Positions 1 to 12,365 of a DNA stretch of 64,000 bases are shown piece by piece. The translations under genes were made by a program, and so were the position numbers. The notes beneath the pieces are model-generated. The model was not told the DNA's origin. It did not search any database and was given only the letters and a program-made list of their open reading frames with translations. Position 1 is the first letter of the stretch. The number at the start of each line of letters is the position of its first letter. Source of the stretch: Triticum aestivum (Eukaryota; Streptophyta; Magnoliopsida; Poales; Poaceae); NCBI RefSeq assembly GCF_018294505.1, contig NC_057798.1:372018026-372082025 (forward strand). The letters run 5' to 3'.

Positions 1-522
1 TGCCGGTTGTCATACTCATCGACATGCAAGTCGTGAATCCTATTACAAGAACATGATCAATCTCATACATCACATATCATTCATCACATTCTTCTTGGCC
101 ATATCACATCACATAGCATACCCTGCAAAAACAAGTTAGACGTCCTCTAATTGTTGTTGCATGTTTTACGTGGCTGCTACGGGTTTCTAGCAAGAACGTT
201 TCTTACCTACGCAAGACCACAACGTGATATGCCAATTGCTATTTACCCTTCATAAGGACCCTTTTCATCGAATCCGTTCCGACTAAAGTGGGAGAGACTA
301 GCACCCGCTAGCCACCTTATGCACCAAGTGCATGTCAATCGGTGGAACCTGTCTCACGTAAGAGTACGTGTAAGGTCGGTCCGGGCCGCTTCATCCCACA
401 ATACCGTCGAAACAAGATTGGACTAGTAACGGTAAGCATATTGAACAACATCAACGCCCACAACTACTTTGTGTTCTACTCGTGCAAAGAATCTACGCAA
501 TAGACCTAGCTCATGATGCCAC

Positions 523-2254
523 TGTTGGGGAACGTAGCAGAAATTCAAAATTTTCCTACGTGTCACCAAGATCTATCTATGGAGAGACCAGCAACGAGTA
601 GAAAGAGAGTGAATCTACATACCCTTGTAGATCGCTAAGCGGAAGCGTTCAAGTGAACGGGGTTGATGGAGTCGTACTCGTCGTGATTCAAATCACCGAT
701 GATCCTAGTGCCGAACGGACGGCACCTCCGCGTTCAACACACGTACAGCCCGGTGACGTCTCCCACGCCTTGATCCAGCAAGGAGAGAGGGAGAGGTTGA
801 GGAAGACTCCATCCAACAGCAGCAGAACGCCGTGGTGGTGGTGGAGGAGCGTGGCAATCCAGCAGGGCTTCGCCAAGCACCATGGGAGAGGAGGAGTAGG
901 GAGAGAGGTAGGGCTGTGCCAGAACTTCGTGTATAGCTCCCATGCGCCTCCCCACTATATATAGGGGTGGAGGGGCTGGTTTCTTGCCCTCCAAGTCCAT
1001 TGGGGCGTTGGCCAAGGTGGGAGGAAAGAAATCTCATTATTTCCTTCCCCACCGATTGTTATCCCCCCTTTTTAGGGATCTTGATCTTATCCCTTCGGGA
1101 TATGATCTTATTCCTTCTAAGGGGGGATCTTGGTGCGCCTTGACCAGGGGTGTGGGGCCTTGCCCCCACTACCCACGTCCATGTGGGTCCCCCCATGCAG
1201 GTGGGCCCCACTCCAGAACCTTCCCGGTACAATACCGAAAAATCCCGAACATTTTCCGGTGGCCAAAATAGGACTTCCCATATATAAATCTTTACCTCCG
1301 GACCATTCCGGAACTCCTCGTGACGTCCGGGATCTCATCCGGGACTCCGAACAACATTCGGTAACCACATACAAACTTCCTTTATAACCCTAGCGTCATC
1401 GAACCTTAAGTGTGTAGACCCTACGGGTTCGGGAGACATGTAGACATGACCGAGACGTTCTCCGGTCAATAACCAACAGCGGGATCTGGATAACCATGAT
1501 GGCTCCCACATGTTCCACGATGATCTCATCAGATGAACCACGATGTCAAGGACTTAATCAATCCCGTATTCAATTCCCTTTGTCTATTGGTATGTTACTT
1601 GCCCGAGATTCGATCGTCGGTATCCAATACCTTGTTCAATCTCGTTACCGGCAAGTCACTTTACTCGTTCCGTAACACATCATCCCGTGATCAACTCCTT
1701 GGTCACATTGCGCATATGATGATGTCCTACCGAGTGGGCCCAGAGATACCTCTTCGTTTACACGGAGTGACAAATCCCAGTCTCGATCCGCATAAAACAA
1801 TAGATACTTTCGGAGATACCTGTAGTGCACCTTTATAGTCACCCAGTTACTTGTGACGTTTGATACACCCAAAGCACTCCTACGGTATCCAGGAGTTACA
1901 CGCTCTCATGGTCGAAGGAAGAGATACTTGACATTGGCAAAGCTCTAGCAAATGAACTACACGATCTTTTGTGCTAGTCTTAGGATTGGGTCTTGTCCAT
2001 CACATCATTCTCCTAATGATGTGATCCTGTTATCAACGACATCCAATGTCCATAGCCAGGAAACCATGACTATCTGTTGATCACAACGAGCTAGTCAAGT
2101 AGAGGCTCACTAGGGACATATTTGGTCTATGTATTCACACGTGTATTACGATTTCCGGATAATACAGTTATAGCATGAATAAAAGACAATTATCATGAAC
2201 AAGGAAATATAATAATAATACTTTTATTATTCCCTCTAGGGCATATTTCCAACA
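523..2254 (-). repeat. 5' LTR of the Angela-type Copia element (1732 bp)
   Basis: Its plus-strand edges are TGTTGGGGAACG and CATATTTCCAACA, the TG...CA ends of this LTR group. Blocks match the other Angela-type LTRs at 42331-45446 (same strand) and 62820-64000 (opposite strand). Open frames inside are incidental. Confidence 0.9.
956..963 (-). promoter_or_regulatory. Probable TATA box of the Angela-type LTR
   Basis: Minus strand reads TATATATAGTGGGG inside the LTR, about 430 bp before the LTR's 3' edge. The position suits the LTR promoter driving minus-strand transcription. Inferred from sequence only. Confidence 0.5.
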
Positions 2255-3529
2255 ATAACACCTTCAGCCCACGACATAATGGCAGTAATTGCCCCGTGGA
2301 CAGAACCATTCCTCGCCTACTTGCTTAGGCAGGAACTCCCCGAAGACCATAATGAGGCCCGCTGCATAGTCCGGCGATCTAAAGCCTACAAGGTCCATGA
2401 GGGAGAACTCTATAAGAAAAGCACAACCGGAGTCCTTCAAAGGTGTATCTCCGAAGAGGAAGGGCGAGACCTTCTGGCTGAAATTCACGCCGGACTAGGC
2501 GGACACCACGCCGCAGCCCGGGCCCTTGTAGGAAAGGCATTCCGTACAGGATTTTATTGGCCGACGGCCTGGGCAGATGCTTAGGACTTAGTCCAAAGAT
2601 GCGTCGGTTGTCAGCTCTTTGCTAATCAGAGCCATATGCCACCCACCGCCCTCAAAACTATACCCATTACCTGGCCGTTCGCGGTCTGGGGGCTTGACAT
2701 GGTTGGACCACTTAAAGGGGGAACCCACAAGCAAAGATACCTATTGGTCATGGTGGATAAATTCACCAAATGGATAGAGGCGAAGCCAGTTAAAACGGCA
2801 GAGTCCGGACCAGTGATAGACTTCATATCCGGGGTAGTACACCGTTACGGTGTCCCCCACAGCATCATCACCGATAACTGCACGAACTTCACGGCCGACG
2901 AGGTTAAATCATGGTGCAAAAATATGGGCATCAAGCTCGATTACGCTTCAGTCTATCACCCTCAAACCAACGGTCAAGTGGAACGAGCAAATGGTCTAAT
3001 AATGAGCGGCATCAAACCCAGACTAGTGCGGTCCCTTACGAAATCTGACACGCACTGGGTAGAGGAGCTCGACTCCGTACTCTGGGGGCTGCGGACAACG
3101 CCTAACCGTACTACCGGATTCACACCATTTTTTATGGTATACGGCGCAGAAGCAGTTTTGCCCTGCGACATCATTCATGACTCACCTCGAGTGCGCATGT
3201 ACGAAGAAAGAGAAGCCGAGTTGGATCGGCACGACAGCTTGGACGCATTGGAGGAAGAACGTGACGTCGCCAAGGCTCGTTCCGCATTTTATCAGCAACA
3301 GGCTTGAAGATACCAAAGCAGAGAAGTACGGGCCAAGACTTACAACGTTGGCGAACTAGTTCTACGCCTGCCGGACAAGAAAAAGGACAAGCTCAAGCCC
3401 AAATGGGAAGGCCCCTTCATCATCGATCAAGTCCTGACCGGCGGAGCGTACCGACTGCGAAATGCATCGGATAACTGACTCGAGCCGAACCCATGGAACG
3501 CAGCCCGCCTCCGAAGATTCTATGCCTAG
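2255..3529 (+). pseudogene. Gypsy integrase (3' end of pol), broken
   Basis: This would insert retroelement cDNA into the genome. One reading frame runs from the insertion point to the stop at 3527-3529. It shows the zinc-binding part (histidines in AEIHAGLGGHH, then CVGC after the first stop), the core with D (GLDMVG), D (ITDNCTNF) and E (QTNGQVERANG), and a C-terminal GPF-type module near 3415. Three in-frame stops break it, at 2582-2584, 3305-3307 and 3476-3478. The N-terminal portion of pol is missing because the Angela-type element is inserted there. Spacing of the catalytic residues looks normal, so the damage is mainly nonsense mutation. Confidence 0.88.
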
Positions 3530-4325
3530 CGCCGGACTAAGAGTTCGTCCCTTTCCCCCCGTCCAAATTTTTTTTTTACTTCAGCTGCCTTTTGTTTATC
3601 TTTTTCTTCTCAACCCTATTCATCAAAGCCTTAAAGGGCCTACTTGCGCAACGTTCGCGCGCAATTGATGTGCTATCCGCACTCATTATACCTGGGGGCT
3701 TCTTTACCAGAAGCTTAATTATAAGGGCTTCATGCCCAGCACATGTGTCAAGCCTCCACATGTACCTTTTATTCACCATTATATGCATCAATATGACTTA
3801 AGTTTTGGCCAAGCTGGGTTGCCTGGCTCCTGTGCTTACCCCTACGTTCCCGATTGTTCGGCTAGGAGGTAAAGGGAGCACCTCTGCGATTGTTACTGCC
3901 GGGTCAGCCAGATGTGTACCTCAGACTGGGTGAAGCCGAAAGCTAGCGTTCTTAAGGGAATATTCGGTCGGTGACTTAAAAGATGATTTTTTATCCACTT
4001 ATTTATCTGCCCCCAGATGTTTTTCTGCTTTTTTCGCAGTCCGGACATGCACTTTAGGGCATGCCACCCCCAGAGGAAAGGAACCCTTAACGGAACTATT
4101 CTCCCTGGAAGATGTTTCTTACTACCCATGTAATATAACATAACTAGTTGGGCACTTGTCTGATAAAGCACTAATGACCCCTACGCCTAGTCTCCATGCA
4201 TACCCCGGTTGTTTCATAACCGAGAAGGTATTCGGACACACTCCGGACTCTAGGGTCCCGAGGTCGAAGCGAAAAGGTCGGCAAAGACAAACGATCTACA
4301 ATCCGGCTAGAAGGCATTTTATATG
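3530..4325 (+). other. Non-coding stretch between pol and the antisense gene
   Basis: No coding frame is convincing. About 3650-4330 is closely repeated in the non-coding units at about 9900-10570 and 15060-15740, so it is a conserved piece of the element family kept in its non-autonomous relatives. Confidence 0.7.
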
Positions 4326-7108
4326 TCATTTTATAATACATTGTCCAATCGACTGATTGTATTCTTCCTCAATCCCGTCTAACAGGTTGTCTAATTTATA
4401 GTCCTGTTGGGAAAATTTAGCGGCCAGCTCTACTTGGCCGTATACTAAACTCACAGGGATCTCCTTCCCATCGGGCCCCATAGGTCCGACTTCGGCCATG
4501 TGGTTGGGATCCGCCTTCTTGTACCGCGTCTTTACCATGGCCCAGGCCTCCCTGGCACCTTGGCGGTAGGCCGAAATCTTCCATAAATGGAAGTGCTGCC
4601 GCACTCCCTGAAGCTTCTCCGCAAGCTCCCCAAGACCCTCGGGTAAGGAGAAGGCTGGCCATAAAGCCTGGATGACGCCGCTCATTGCCTGCCGAACTCG
4701 TTCAATCAGTTGCAACAATTCTGGAAGTTGATCACCCGTTGATACGGGCATCTCCTCCGCAGGGCGACCTGTGAGCATACCTGCAGACATATTCTGTCAA
4801 ATTGACTTCCTCGCTGAACTCTTCTTTTCAAAGGAGTTCGCTCAAGCACTTACTATAGATGCCGCGACGAAGCCGTTGATTCTCCTTAACAGAGCCCGAC
4901 AGCTCGGCCCGAACGCCTTTCAGCTCTTCTCCAAGCTGGGCATGGGCATCCTGGAGCTTGTTCCTTTCATGCTGCACCTTATGCAGCACCCTCTCGCCGG
5001 CCTTTAGTTGGCGCAGAAGTTCTTGCCTATCCGGATCTTGTCCGGCAGCACCTGCAACGTCATTTTTAGACTTGCGCAAAGGCCAAACGCTACTTATCTT
5101 TCTAAAATAATGCGTTACCAGGAGAGGTCCATGTGTTTCCTCCTGCGCCAGAGAGTGCAGCCTCAAGTTGGGCCTTGCACTCTTGCAGCTCCTGAGACAG
5201 TTGGGTATTCTTCTTGGTAAGATCCTACATTTCATATGATCCTTAAATCAGTTAATATAACTACTTTAAGTCTCGGGGGCTACTGGCATATACAACTATT
5301 AAATTCTCTTACCCGTATGTCTTTTACATACTGCTCCGTGGCTCTGGTAAAACCATCTTGAGCAGCACGAAGGTGCGCGTCCCCCGCGTTAAAGGCATTC
5401 AACGCCTCGGGGGAGAAGCACGCGTCACGAAATACTGTCCGGCGGTGCCTGTGATTCAGGGCACTCTCCACCTCAGACTTGGTGGCGGACAGTCTGTCGG
5501 CATCCTCCGTCGGAGGAACGTCCGGCTCGCGCCTTGCGCTCGCCTCCCCCTCCAGACTAGGTGCTGGAGCCTGGCTGGTAGAGGTTGGATTGGCAACCTC
5601 CACGCCCGCAGTCCGGCGGACGCTTTTTTCCCTACAAAAGTCATGAGCACTCAAAGGCTTCCTAGGAACGTTGCTCTAAATAATGAATTGTGAGCTACAC
5701 CTTTGCGGCGACGTTTCAGTCCGCGCCGCGCTCCTCTTCCGCCTACTGGTCCGGACTGGCCTTTGTTGGCCAGCCACCGCGGCTCGGCTTCTCGCCCTAG
5801 GGGCGCCTCCTGCACAGCGCCATCGTATACGGTGGTCAGAAATAAGCAAGGAAGGAATGATGGTGTCAGGACTTCGGTCGCAATCACCTGGGAAGCCGGA
5901 TATAGTCCGGGATAGTCGGCCGTGATGGCGACTAAAGCATTGTCCATGCTGAGCTGGTGGAACACCCCGTCGATTAGCTCCACCATTATGTCCGGATCCT
6001 CTTCGGAGGCCGGATCCCGAGATCTCTCTGGATCCTCGGGTTGCGGAGCTGGACTTAGCATGTCCTCCACGATCCGGCGCAGCTCCTGCGTCGAAAGAAG
6101 AACACAATATAAGAAACTTAAGTTTCAAAAAGCATGGGTCGGGCACGCAGAGTGTTCGCTTACCCAAGGACGGGGATTATTGATGGAGAACCCATTTAAC
6201 GGGTTCGTCCAAAGGAAATCCTCCTTCTCCCCCTTATACAGGCCGGACAGGATCGTCACCAGATCTTCGACCGAATCTGGCCCTTTGCGGCCATGACGGG
6301 TGGCATCGTCCTCCCCGTTGAAATCCCACATGGGGTGGGCCCTGTATTGTAGTGGCTGCACCCCCCGCATAATGCATGTCGCCATGACTCCAATCATGGT
6401 CAACCCGGCATGGGCCAGTAACCTTATTCGGCCCATCAAATAATGGACGCTCTTGTCTTCCTCCAGTTGGGGGCTCCGCGGACACCAACTAAGGCGTTTC
6501 TTCAGAGGAGCATTGCTGAACTCCGGGAGGCCGATCCGAACAGGGTCCGGCAGCGGAGAGTCTTCTATATAAAACCATTCCGAAGGCCAGTCTTCGGACG
6601 CCTTCTTAGGGGTTCCGTATGGATATCCGGTCCCGGCAATGCGCCATATTTCGGCGCCGCCTACTTGATATATGGACCCCTTGTGAGAACGGGGTACAAG
6701 GCAGAACAACCTCTTCCACAGCGCGAAATGGGGCTTGATGCCCAGGAATAGCTCGCAAAGAGCTACGTAACCCGCAATATGCAGGATTGAGGCGGGCGTG
6801 AGGTGATGAAGCTGGAGTCCGTAGAACTCCAGGAGCCCGCGGAGGAATGGATGTACAGGAAATCCGAGCCCCCTTATCAGATAGGGGACGAAGCATACCC
6901 GCTCCCCTTTGTTGGGACTTGGGGTAACCTCCGCTTGCTTCCCACCTTTGTAGGTGGCCAGCCCGGCTCGAACCAGAACCATAAAGGCCGGAGGGAGATA
7001 TCCCCCCGCTTGGAGCTTCACCAGCTCGTTGTGCGGAACAGAGCATCTCCTCCAATCTCCTGGCAAAGGGCTGGGAGCGCGAGAAGAGGAGCCGCGTTGA
7101 CGGTCCAT
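4326..7108 (-). pseudogene. Six-exon antisense gene of the Gypsy element (putative gypsy-type transposon domain plus coiled coil)
   Basis: It runs against pol, from an ATG at 7108. Exons by GT-AG junctions: 7108-6164, 6085-5701, 5631-5313, 5224-5119, 5051-4854 and 4780-4326. The five introns are 67-88 bp except intron 2 (69 bp, 5700-5632). Exon 1 (315 codons) resembles the plant domain called 'putative gypsy type transposon' (Pfam PF04195), with the core FVPYLIRGLGFPVHPFLRG and LHIAGYVALCELF. Exons 4 and 5 are charged and coiled-coil-like (KKNTQLSQELQECK, then VLHKVQHERNKLQ). Exons 3 to 6 join in phase without a break. Exon 2 to 3 is off by one base at an A run (5624-5629), so this copy is probably frameshifted. 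The function is unknown; antisense ORFs occur in some Tat-lineage elements. About 800 residues would be encoded. The domain name is from memory. Confidence 0.75.
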
Positions 7109-7433
7109 GATGGAATGGATTCTTGGTCGAAAGGGCTCCGATGAGTATTTGCGGGAGGAAGATGGTGATTTGGATCTGGATTCTTGCCTCCCTTATAGGC
7201 AGATTATTCGCGCAACTAGGGGGTAAAACATAAAAGACACCCTGGCTTTTCACATTCGCACGACGCATGGAAGAAGGCCGTTATTGGGCGTGGAAGCCAA
7301 GACACGCAACATTGATGAGGAAGCCGGACACTGTTCGGCAGGTACGTAGAACTTGAAGGAGAACCCGCCTTGCAACGCCGAAGACTACACACATGCTGGA
7401 CTTATCGTCATTGAAGCCTGGTTCGGGGGCTAC
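7109..7433. other. Spacer between antisense gene start and LTR, with polypurine tract
   Basis: No gene seen. The last bases before the LTR (GTTCGGGGGCTAC, to 7433) fit a polypurine tract for plus-strand cDNA priming. On the minus strand this stretch is upstream of the antisense gene and would hold its promoter. Confidence 0.5.
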
Positions 7434-7950
7434 TGAGGGAGTCCCGGATTAGGGGGTGTCCGGATAGCCGGACTACCATCATCGGCCGAACTATCATCGG
7501 CCGGACTATCATCATCGACCGGACTCCAGGACTATGAAGATACAAGATTGAAGACTTCGTCCCGTGTCCGGATGGGACTTTCCTTGGCGTGGAAGGCAAG
7601 CTTGGCGATACGGATACGTAGATCTCCTACCATTGTAACCGACTCTATGTAACCCTAACCCTCTCCGGTGTCTATATAAACCGGATGGCTCTAGTCCGTA
7701 GGACACAACAACAACCATTACAATCATACCATAGGCTAGCTTCTAGGGTTTAGCCTCCTTGATCTGGTGGTAGGTCCACTCTTGTAAACATCCACAATAT
7801 CAATATCAATCAAGCAGGACGTAGGGTTTTACCTCCATCAAGAGGGCCCGAACCTGGGTAAAACATCGTGTCCCTTGTCTCCTGTTACCATCCGCCTAGA
7901 CGCACATTTCGGGACCCCCTACCCGAGATCCGCCGGTTTTGACACCGACA
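7434..7950 (+). repeat. LTR-A, Fatima-like U3 with R/U5 shared by the tandem units (517 bp)
   Basis: Starts TGAGGGAGTCCCGG and ends TTTTGACACCGACA. On its left is the 3' end of a coding element with a polypurine tract; on its right is a leader with a candidate primer-binding site. It therefore acts as the 3' LTR of one element and the 5' LTR of the next. The second half, from about 7700, matches the LTRs at 12778 and 17761, while the first half does not. Confidence 0.85.
7673..7679 (+). promoter_or_regulatory. Probable TATA box of LTR-A
   Basis: TATATAA in the context GTGTCTATATAAACCGG, in the middle of the LTR. The same spacing before the shared R/U5 block is seen in the LTRs at 12778 and 17761, where ATTATATAAACCGAGG takes its place. 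Confidence 0.55.
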
Positions 7951-7969
7951 TTGGTGCTTTCATTGAGAG
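7951..7969 (+). promoter_or_regulatory. Candidate primer-binding site after LTR-A
   Basis: TTGGTGCTTTCATTGAGAG follows the LTR's terminal CA directly, where a primer-binding site belongs. I cannot assign the tRNA by eye. Confidence 0.4.
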
Positions 7970-10900
7970 TTCCGCTGTGTGATCGACGAAAGGATCAATG
8001 GCTCGACTGCAGGTCAACTGCGACGTCGGCTTCTTCGTCACCAGCTCGACTGGTCACCTTGGCTTGACCGAGGACTGCGGCCTACCTCTGATCGTCATGT
8101 TTTGATGAAGGCTTCATCAACACCAACTCCGATCTCTATCAAGATCATGGAGGAGTCATCAATGGAGCTCGGGGGCTCAACGTCAACATTGCCCTCAGGC
8201 GACCGTGCCGTTTTTCTGGACAGTGAACTTGTATCCGCTGCCACCACCTCCTCGAGTGTCGCTTAAACGATTACTTCAATGGAATTATGCGGAATTAAAT
8301 CTACAACAACCCTGCAAAAATTTCGTCGAGTTCCAATGGAGGAATCTCCGGCAATCTCCGATATACCGGAGCCCTGTTGAATCTGGACGAGAATCCAGAC
8401 GAGTTTAGGGCGTGGTGTCCGGCATCTAGCTCGGATGTCCTTTGGAAGATCCAACCGTTGATTTGCTGCATAATTACCATATCTACCACCTGCCAAAAAT
8501 TTAGCTCGATCCGACCGTCCAAACTTCGGAAAACTTCCGATTAGTGCATCACTTTTTGGATCTATTTTTTGCGCGAGAACGAATCCGACCCGAATTCATC
8601 TTCTTTATGAACGGGATCTCGGACATCCTTTTTGAAGGAAGTTTTCGTATGGGGTGTTGTGTTTTATTCTCAAACACATCCCAGTAGTATTAAAAGTATT
8701 TTTGCAATACGAACTTCACCGTCGCGCTGGTGTCAAACCAGCCCGACAACATCACTCCACGGCGGCCGACCTGTGTTAGACACGTCGTCGCTTTGTTGAG
8801 CCGAGCTCAATTTCTTCAGAACATCATCTCGGCCAGCCGAACAATAGTTCGGCATCGCGAACGATAAATCGTCACCAACATCGCCGCCCCACGAATTACA
8901 CGGAGCAGGCACACCTGCATCGCCACACGGTCGCTTCATCAAGCCAGCATCGACCGCGTCACGACCTGCATCGGCAGGGCCGCACTATTGCTTCTTCAAG
9001 CTGGTGTCCATCACGCCGACCTACTTCGACATCTCGGCTGGACCGGGGGCTTCGACATCTCTTCATCAACCTACTCCGGACACTTCGGCGTCACTAGCCA
9101 ACCAGGCAATGGGTGCACGGATCGAGTCCCAATTTTGGGAATCACCTTCCTTCGGATTGCTACAACAAATAAACCAGGTGCTATTAATCCTAGTATTTCT
9201 TTTTGCTTGTTGTGTTAATTTTTCCCAAGGAATTATTACTTTGGTTTGTCCATCATATGTACACAGGTCTATCAAATGGTGGCCGCATTATCGACGGTCG
9301 CATGATGGTTCGGTCAGTTTCCGTACATAGTCCGGCGAACGCCGCATCCGGAACTCGGACCGACCTGTGAATCCAGGCTTTGCCACGCCTTTATTGCATT
9401 ACGCCGACGACCTGCATCGACATCGACTTCGGCGCCAGGCCATATTTCTTTTATTACTCACTTTGCATAAATTATTTATTATGCAACGATTTTTTTTACT
9501 ATTATCTCTGGTTTGCACTATTTTTTGCGCACAGGAAAATGATCCAGCCGGACTATATCCTTTGCGTCGCCTCGGCTGGACGGGGGGCTTCGTTAACACT
9601 TCATTACCCCATGCCGGGGACTTTGGCATCACTCTGCCGTCCTGCATTGACCATGCTATGTCACCACTTCACAGTGCCGAGCTATTTGCTCCGCCACCTC
9701 GGGACCGGCTTGGGGATGGAACCTTGTCCCGCATCAAGCTCGGACCGCATCGTCAATACCGAACACATTAACCAGCTAAGTTGCCTTCATGCTCAAAGTT
9801 TTAAAATTTCTAACTTGTGTTCGGTTCGACCAAGCATTATACTTTCTTGGAAAAAAGTTGCTTGTAAAAATCTTCCTTGTCGAAACTTTGTTCGCACACA
9901 CTTGACGCGCTACCCGCGCTCATTATACCCGTGGGCTTCTTTAACAGAAGCTTATTAATTCGGGCTTTATGCCCAACACATGTGTCACACTTCCGCATGT
10001 ACCTTTTATTCACCATTATATGCATCGATATGACTTAAGTTTTGGCCAAGCTGGGTTGCCTGGCTCCTGTGCTTACCCCTACGTTCTCGATTGTTCGGCT
10101 AGGTGGTAAAGGGAGCACCTCTGCGATTGTTACTGCCGAGTCAGCCAGATGTGTACCTCAGACTGGATGAAGCCGAAAGTTAGCGTTCTTAAGGGAATAC
10201 TCGGTCGGGGAACTAAAAGATGATTTCTTACCTATTTATTTACCTGCCCCCAGATGTTTTTCTGCTCTTTTCGCAGTCCGGACATGCACTTTAGGGCATG
10301 CCTCCAAGGGAAAGGAACCCCTAACGGAACTATTCTCCCTGGAAGATGTTTCTTACTAACCATGTAATATAACATAACTAGTTGGGCACTTGTCTAATAA
10401 AGCACTAATGACCCCTACGCCTGGTCTCCACGCATGCCACGGTTTTTATAACCGCGAGGGTATTCGGACACACTCCGGACTATTGGGTCCAGAGGTTGAA
10501 GCGCAAAGGTCCGCTACGACAAACGATCTACAATCTGGCTAGAAGGCATTCTACATGTCACCTTACATTATCAACTTTTACCCAAGTCACTTGGGGGCTC
10601 TTATGTTTATTTGAGTCGTTTCATACTAAGTGTTTCTCTTCCTAGCCGTTGCAAAGTTTTTTATTATTATTTATCACTCCTTTTTTCGACACAAGTGTGC
10701 GGTCACTAGCCGGGGAGCCTAATTTCTCTCTCATAGCCGCTAGAGTTTAGTTTGCTAAACTCGCCTCGTAAGAAGTACTCCGTCTCTGGGATAGGAGGTT
10801 GAAGCCGTAGGCTGACCCGCTTGAAGTTTTGAGATAGGATGTGTCATGTTAAAGCACGACAGAAGCACCTTTTTTTCTAAAGTCCAATTTTCGAATTGGC

Positions 10901-12365
10901 ACCGAACACTTGATCTAGTTCGGACATTAATCTTTTGAATAAGTTTTTTGGCTTTTCGAGCCCATGGCACTTTTAAACTATTTGTGTGTTTTCAGCACAA
11001 GTCTTGCAGTGCAACGCCGGACACCTTTTGAGATTCGGCAAAAACATTCTCGGATATTGCTACATATGCATCAGTTTCGAATTGTGTCTTCGGTCAATAG
11101 TTGGGTTGCCCGGCTCCCACGCTTGCCTCCTACGTTCCGCTTTGTTCGGCTAGGTGTGCAAAGGGAGAACCACTGCGATTGTGCTTCCAGCTCGCATGGT
11201 CAAGCACCTCAGTGGAGAAAGCCGAAAACTGACTGTCACAATAGGTGTAAACTGGTCAGCGATCCGATGACTACATTAAATGACGGGCCATTCATTGGCC
11301 GAAGTGTTTCCGGCTAACCTCGACTGTCGCCGAACACCATCGGGGGCTATTAACTGGCCTCCCAAACTAAATCCTCGATATTTTGCTCTTACATTGGAGC
11401 AGAGGTTTCATGATCATGCTTAGCATGACAACCCAAAGAAAGGAACCGATAGCGGGACTATTTTCTTTGGAAGACATTTCTTCTGTTAAACAGTAATATA
11501 ACATGTCTCTCCGCGTACCTTTGTTTATAAAACCGTATGGCCAGATTGCCTTGTTTGTTGTAAATCTTTGCCCTTATAAAGGCTTTATAAAGTAGGACAA
11601 ACACTCCTCGGCTATTGGCCGAGGAGGTGGAAGCCGATGGTCGGTCAACAAAGTTTTGTACAATGCGGATCCAAGCATTAATGACGTAAAGTACTTGGAT
11701 ACATAGAGTCATTACACATAATTTGTGATTTTACTATGGATGTCGATCCTTAATTCGGCCTCCCGTGCCCGCATTAAGGCTCGGGGGCTACTGGGCTTCG
11801 GGCTTATTATTTACAAATATTAAAGGGGCACATTGATCCCTTGATCTGGTGTTGCCACCCGACCAGTCTCTCGGGGGCTACTGCATTGCTTGTTATATGC
11901 AGAAAATCTTAAGTGCAATACAGTTTCCGAGGAGATTTTGATCCTCAGCTTGGTCGGCCGCACCCAACCTGAGTCTCGAGGACTGAGCACGCCGCGTTTT
12001 GTGTCCCGAAGTATTCTGCCGAGCTAGTACTTGATCCTCAGACCGATTTTTGCAAATCAACCTGAGTCTCAGTGGCTACGGGGATCAGCGGTCTTATGTC
12101 ATCCTTCAGGTGCATCTCGGGTTTTAGACCGATACATACCTTGAGGGCTACTGGCTATATATCTCGTCAGAGAATAAATTACATCAATAAAAAACATTGA
12201 CCAAAAATCAGCCCATGACCGAGGTGCTTAATCACCTCGGAAGCAGTTTGACATATCGCTCGGATGCAAGTGGCTGGCTCCTTAGAGGGCATTTCCGGCA
12301 TTAAGTTCGGTTAAACTCCTTCAAACTTCTTTGAACCAAGGTGATTTATGACACCTCGGATAAAG

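Larger units (their letters stand above)
1..2254 (-). mobile_element. Angela/WIS/BARE1-type Copia retrotransposon, 5' part only (runs off left edge)
   Basis: Read on the minus strand, this is a 5' LTR (523-2254), a tRNA-Met-like primer-binding site next to it (about 505-521, minus strand reading GTGGCATCATGAGC) and about 500 bp of untranslated leader (1-504). A second copy of the leader lies at about 61100-61538, which supports the assignment. No coding sequence is inside the window. The right end abuts the integrase region of a Gypsy element at 2255, so this copy is inserted in that element. The TSD cannot be checked because the other end is outside. Confidence 0.88.
2255..7950 (+). mobile_element. 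Fatima-like (Tat-type) Gypsy retrotransposon, 3' half
   Basis: From left to right it holds the end of pol (integrase), a non-coding stretch shared with the tandem units to the right, a spliced antisense gene, and a 517-bp LTR. The 5' LTR, gag, protease and RT lie beyond the Angela-type insertion, outside the window. The LTR and the antisense gene recall the abundant wheat family Fatima. An antisense ORF is a known trait of some Tat-lineage Gypsy elements. The exact family name is from memory and should be checked against TREP. Confidence 0.8.
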
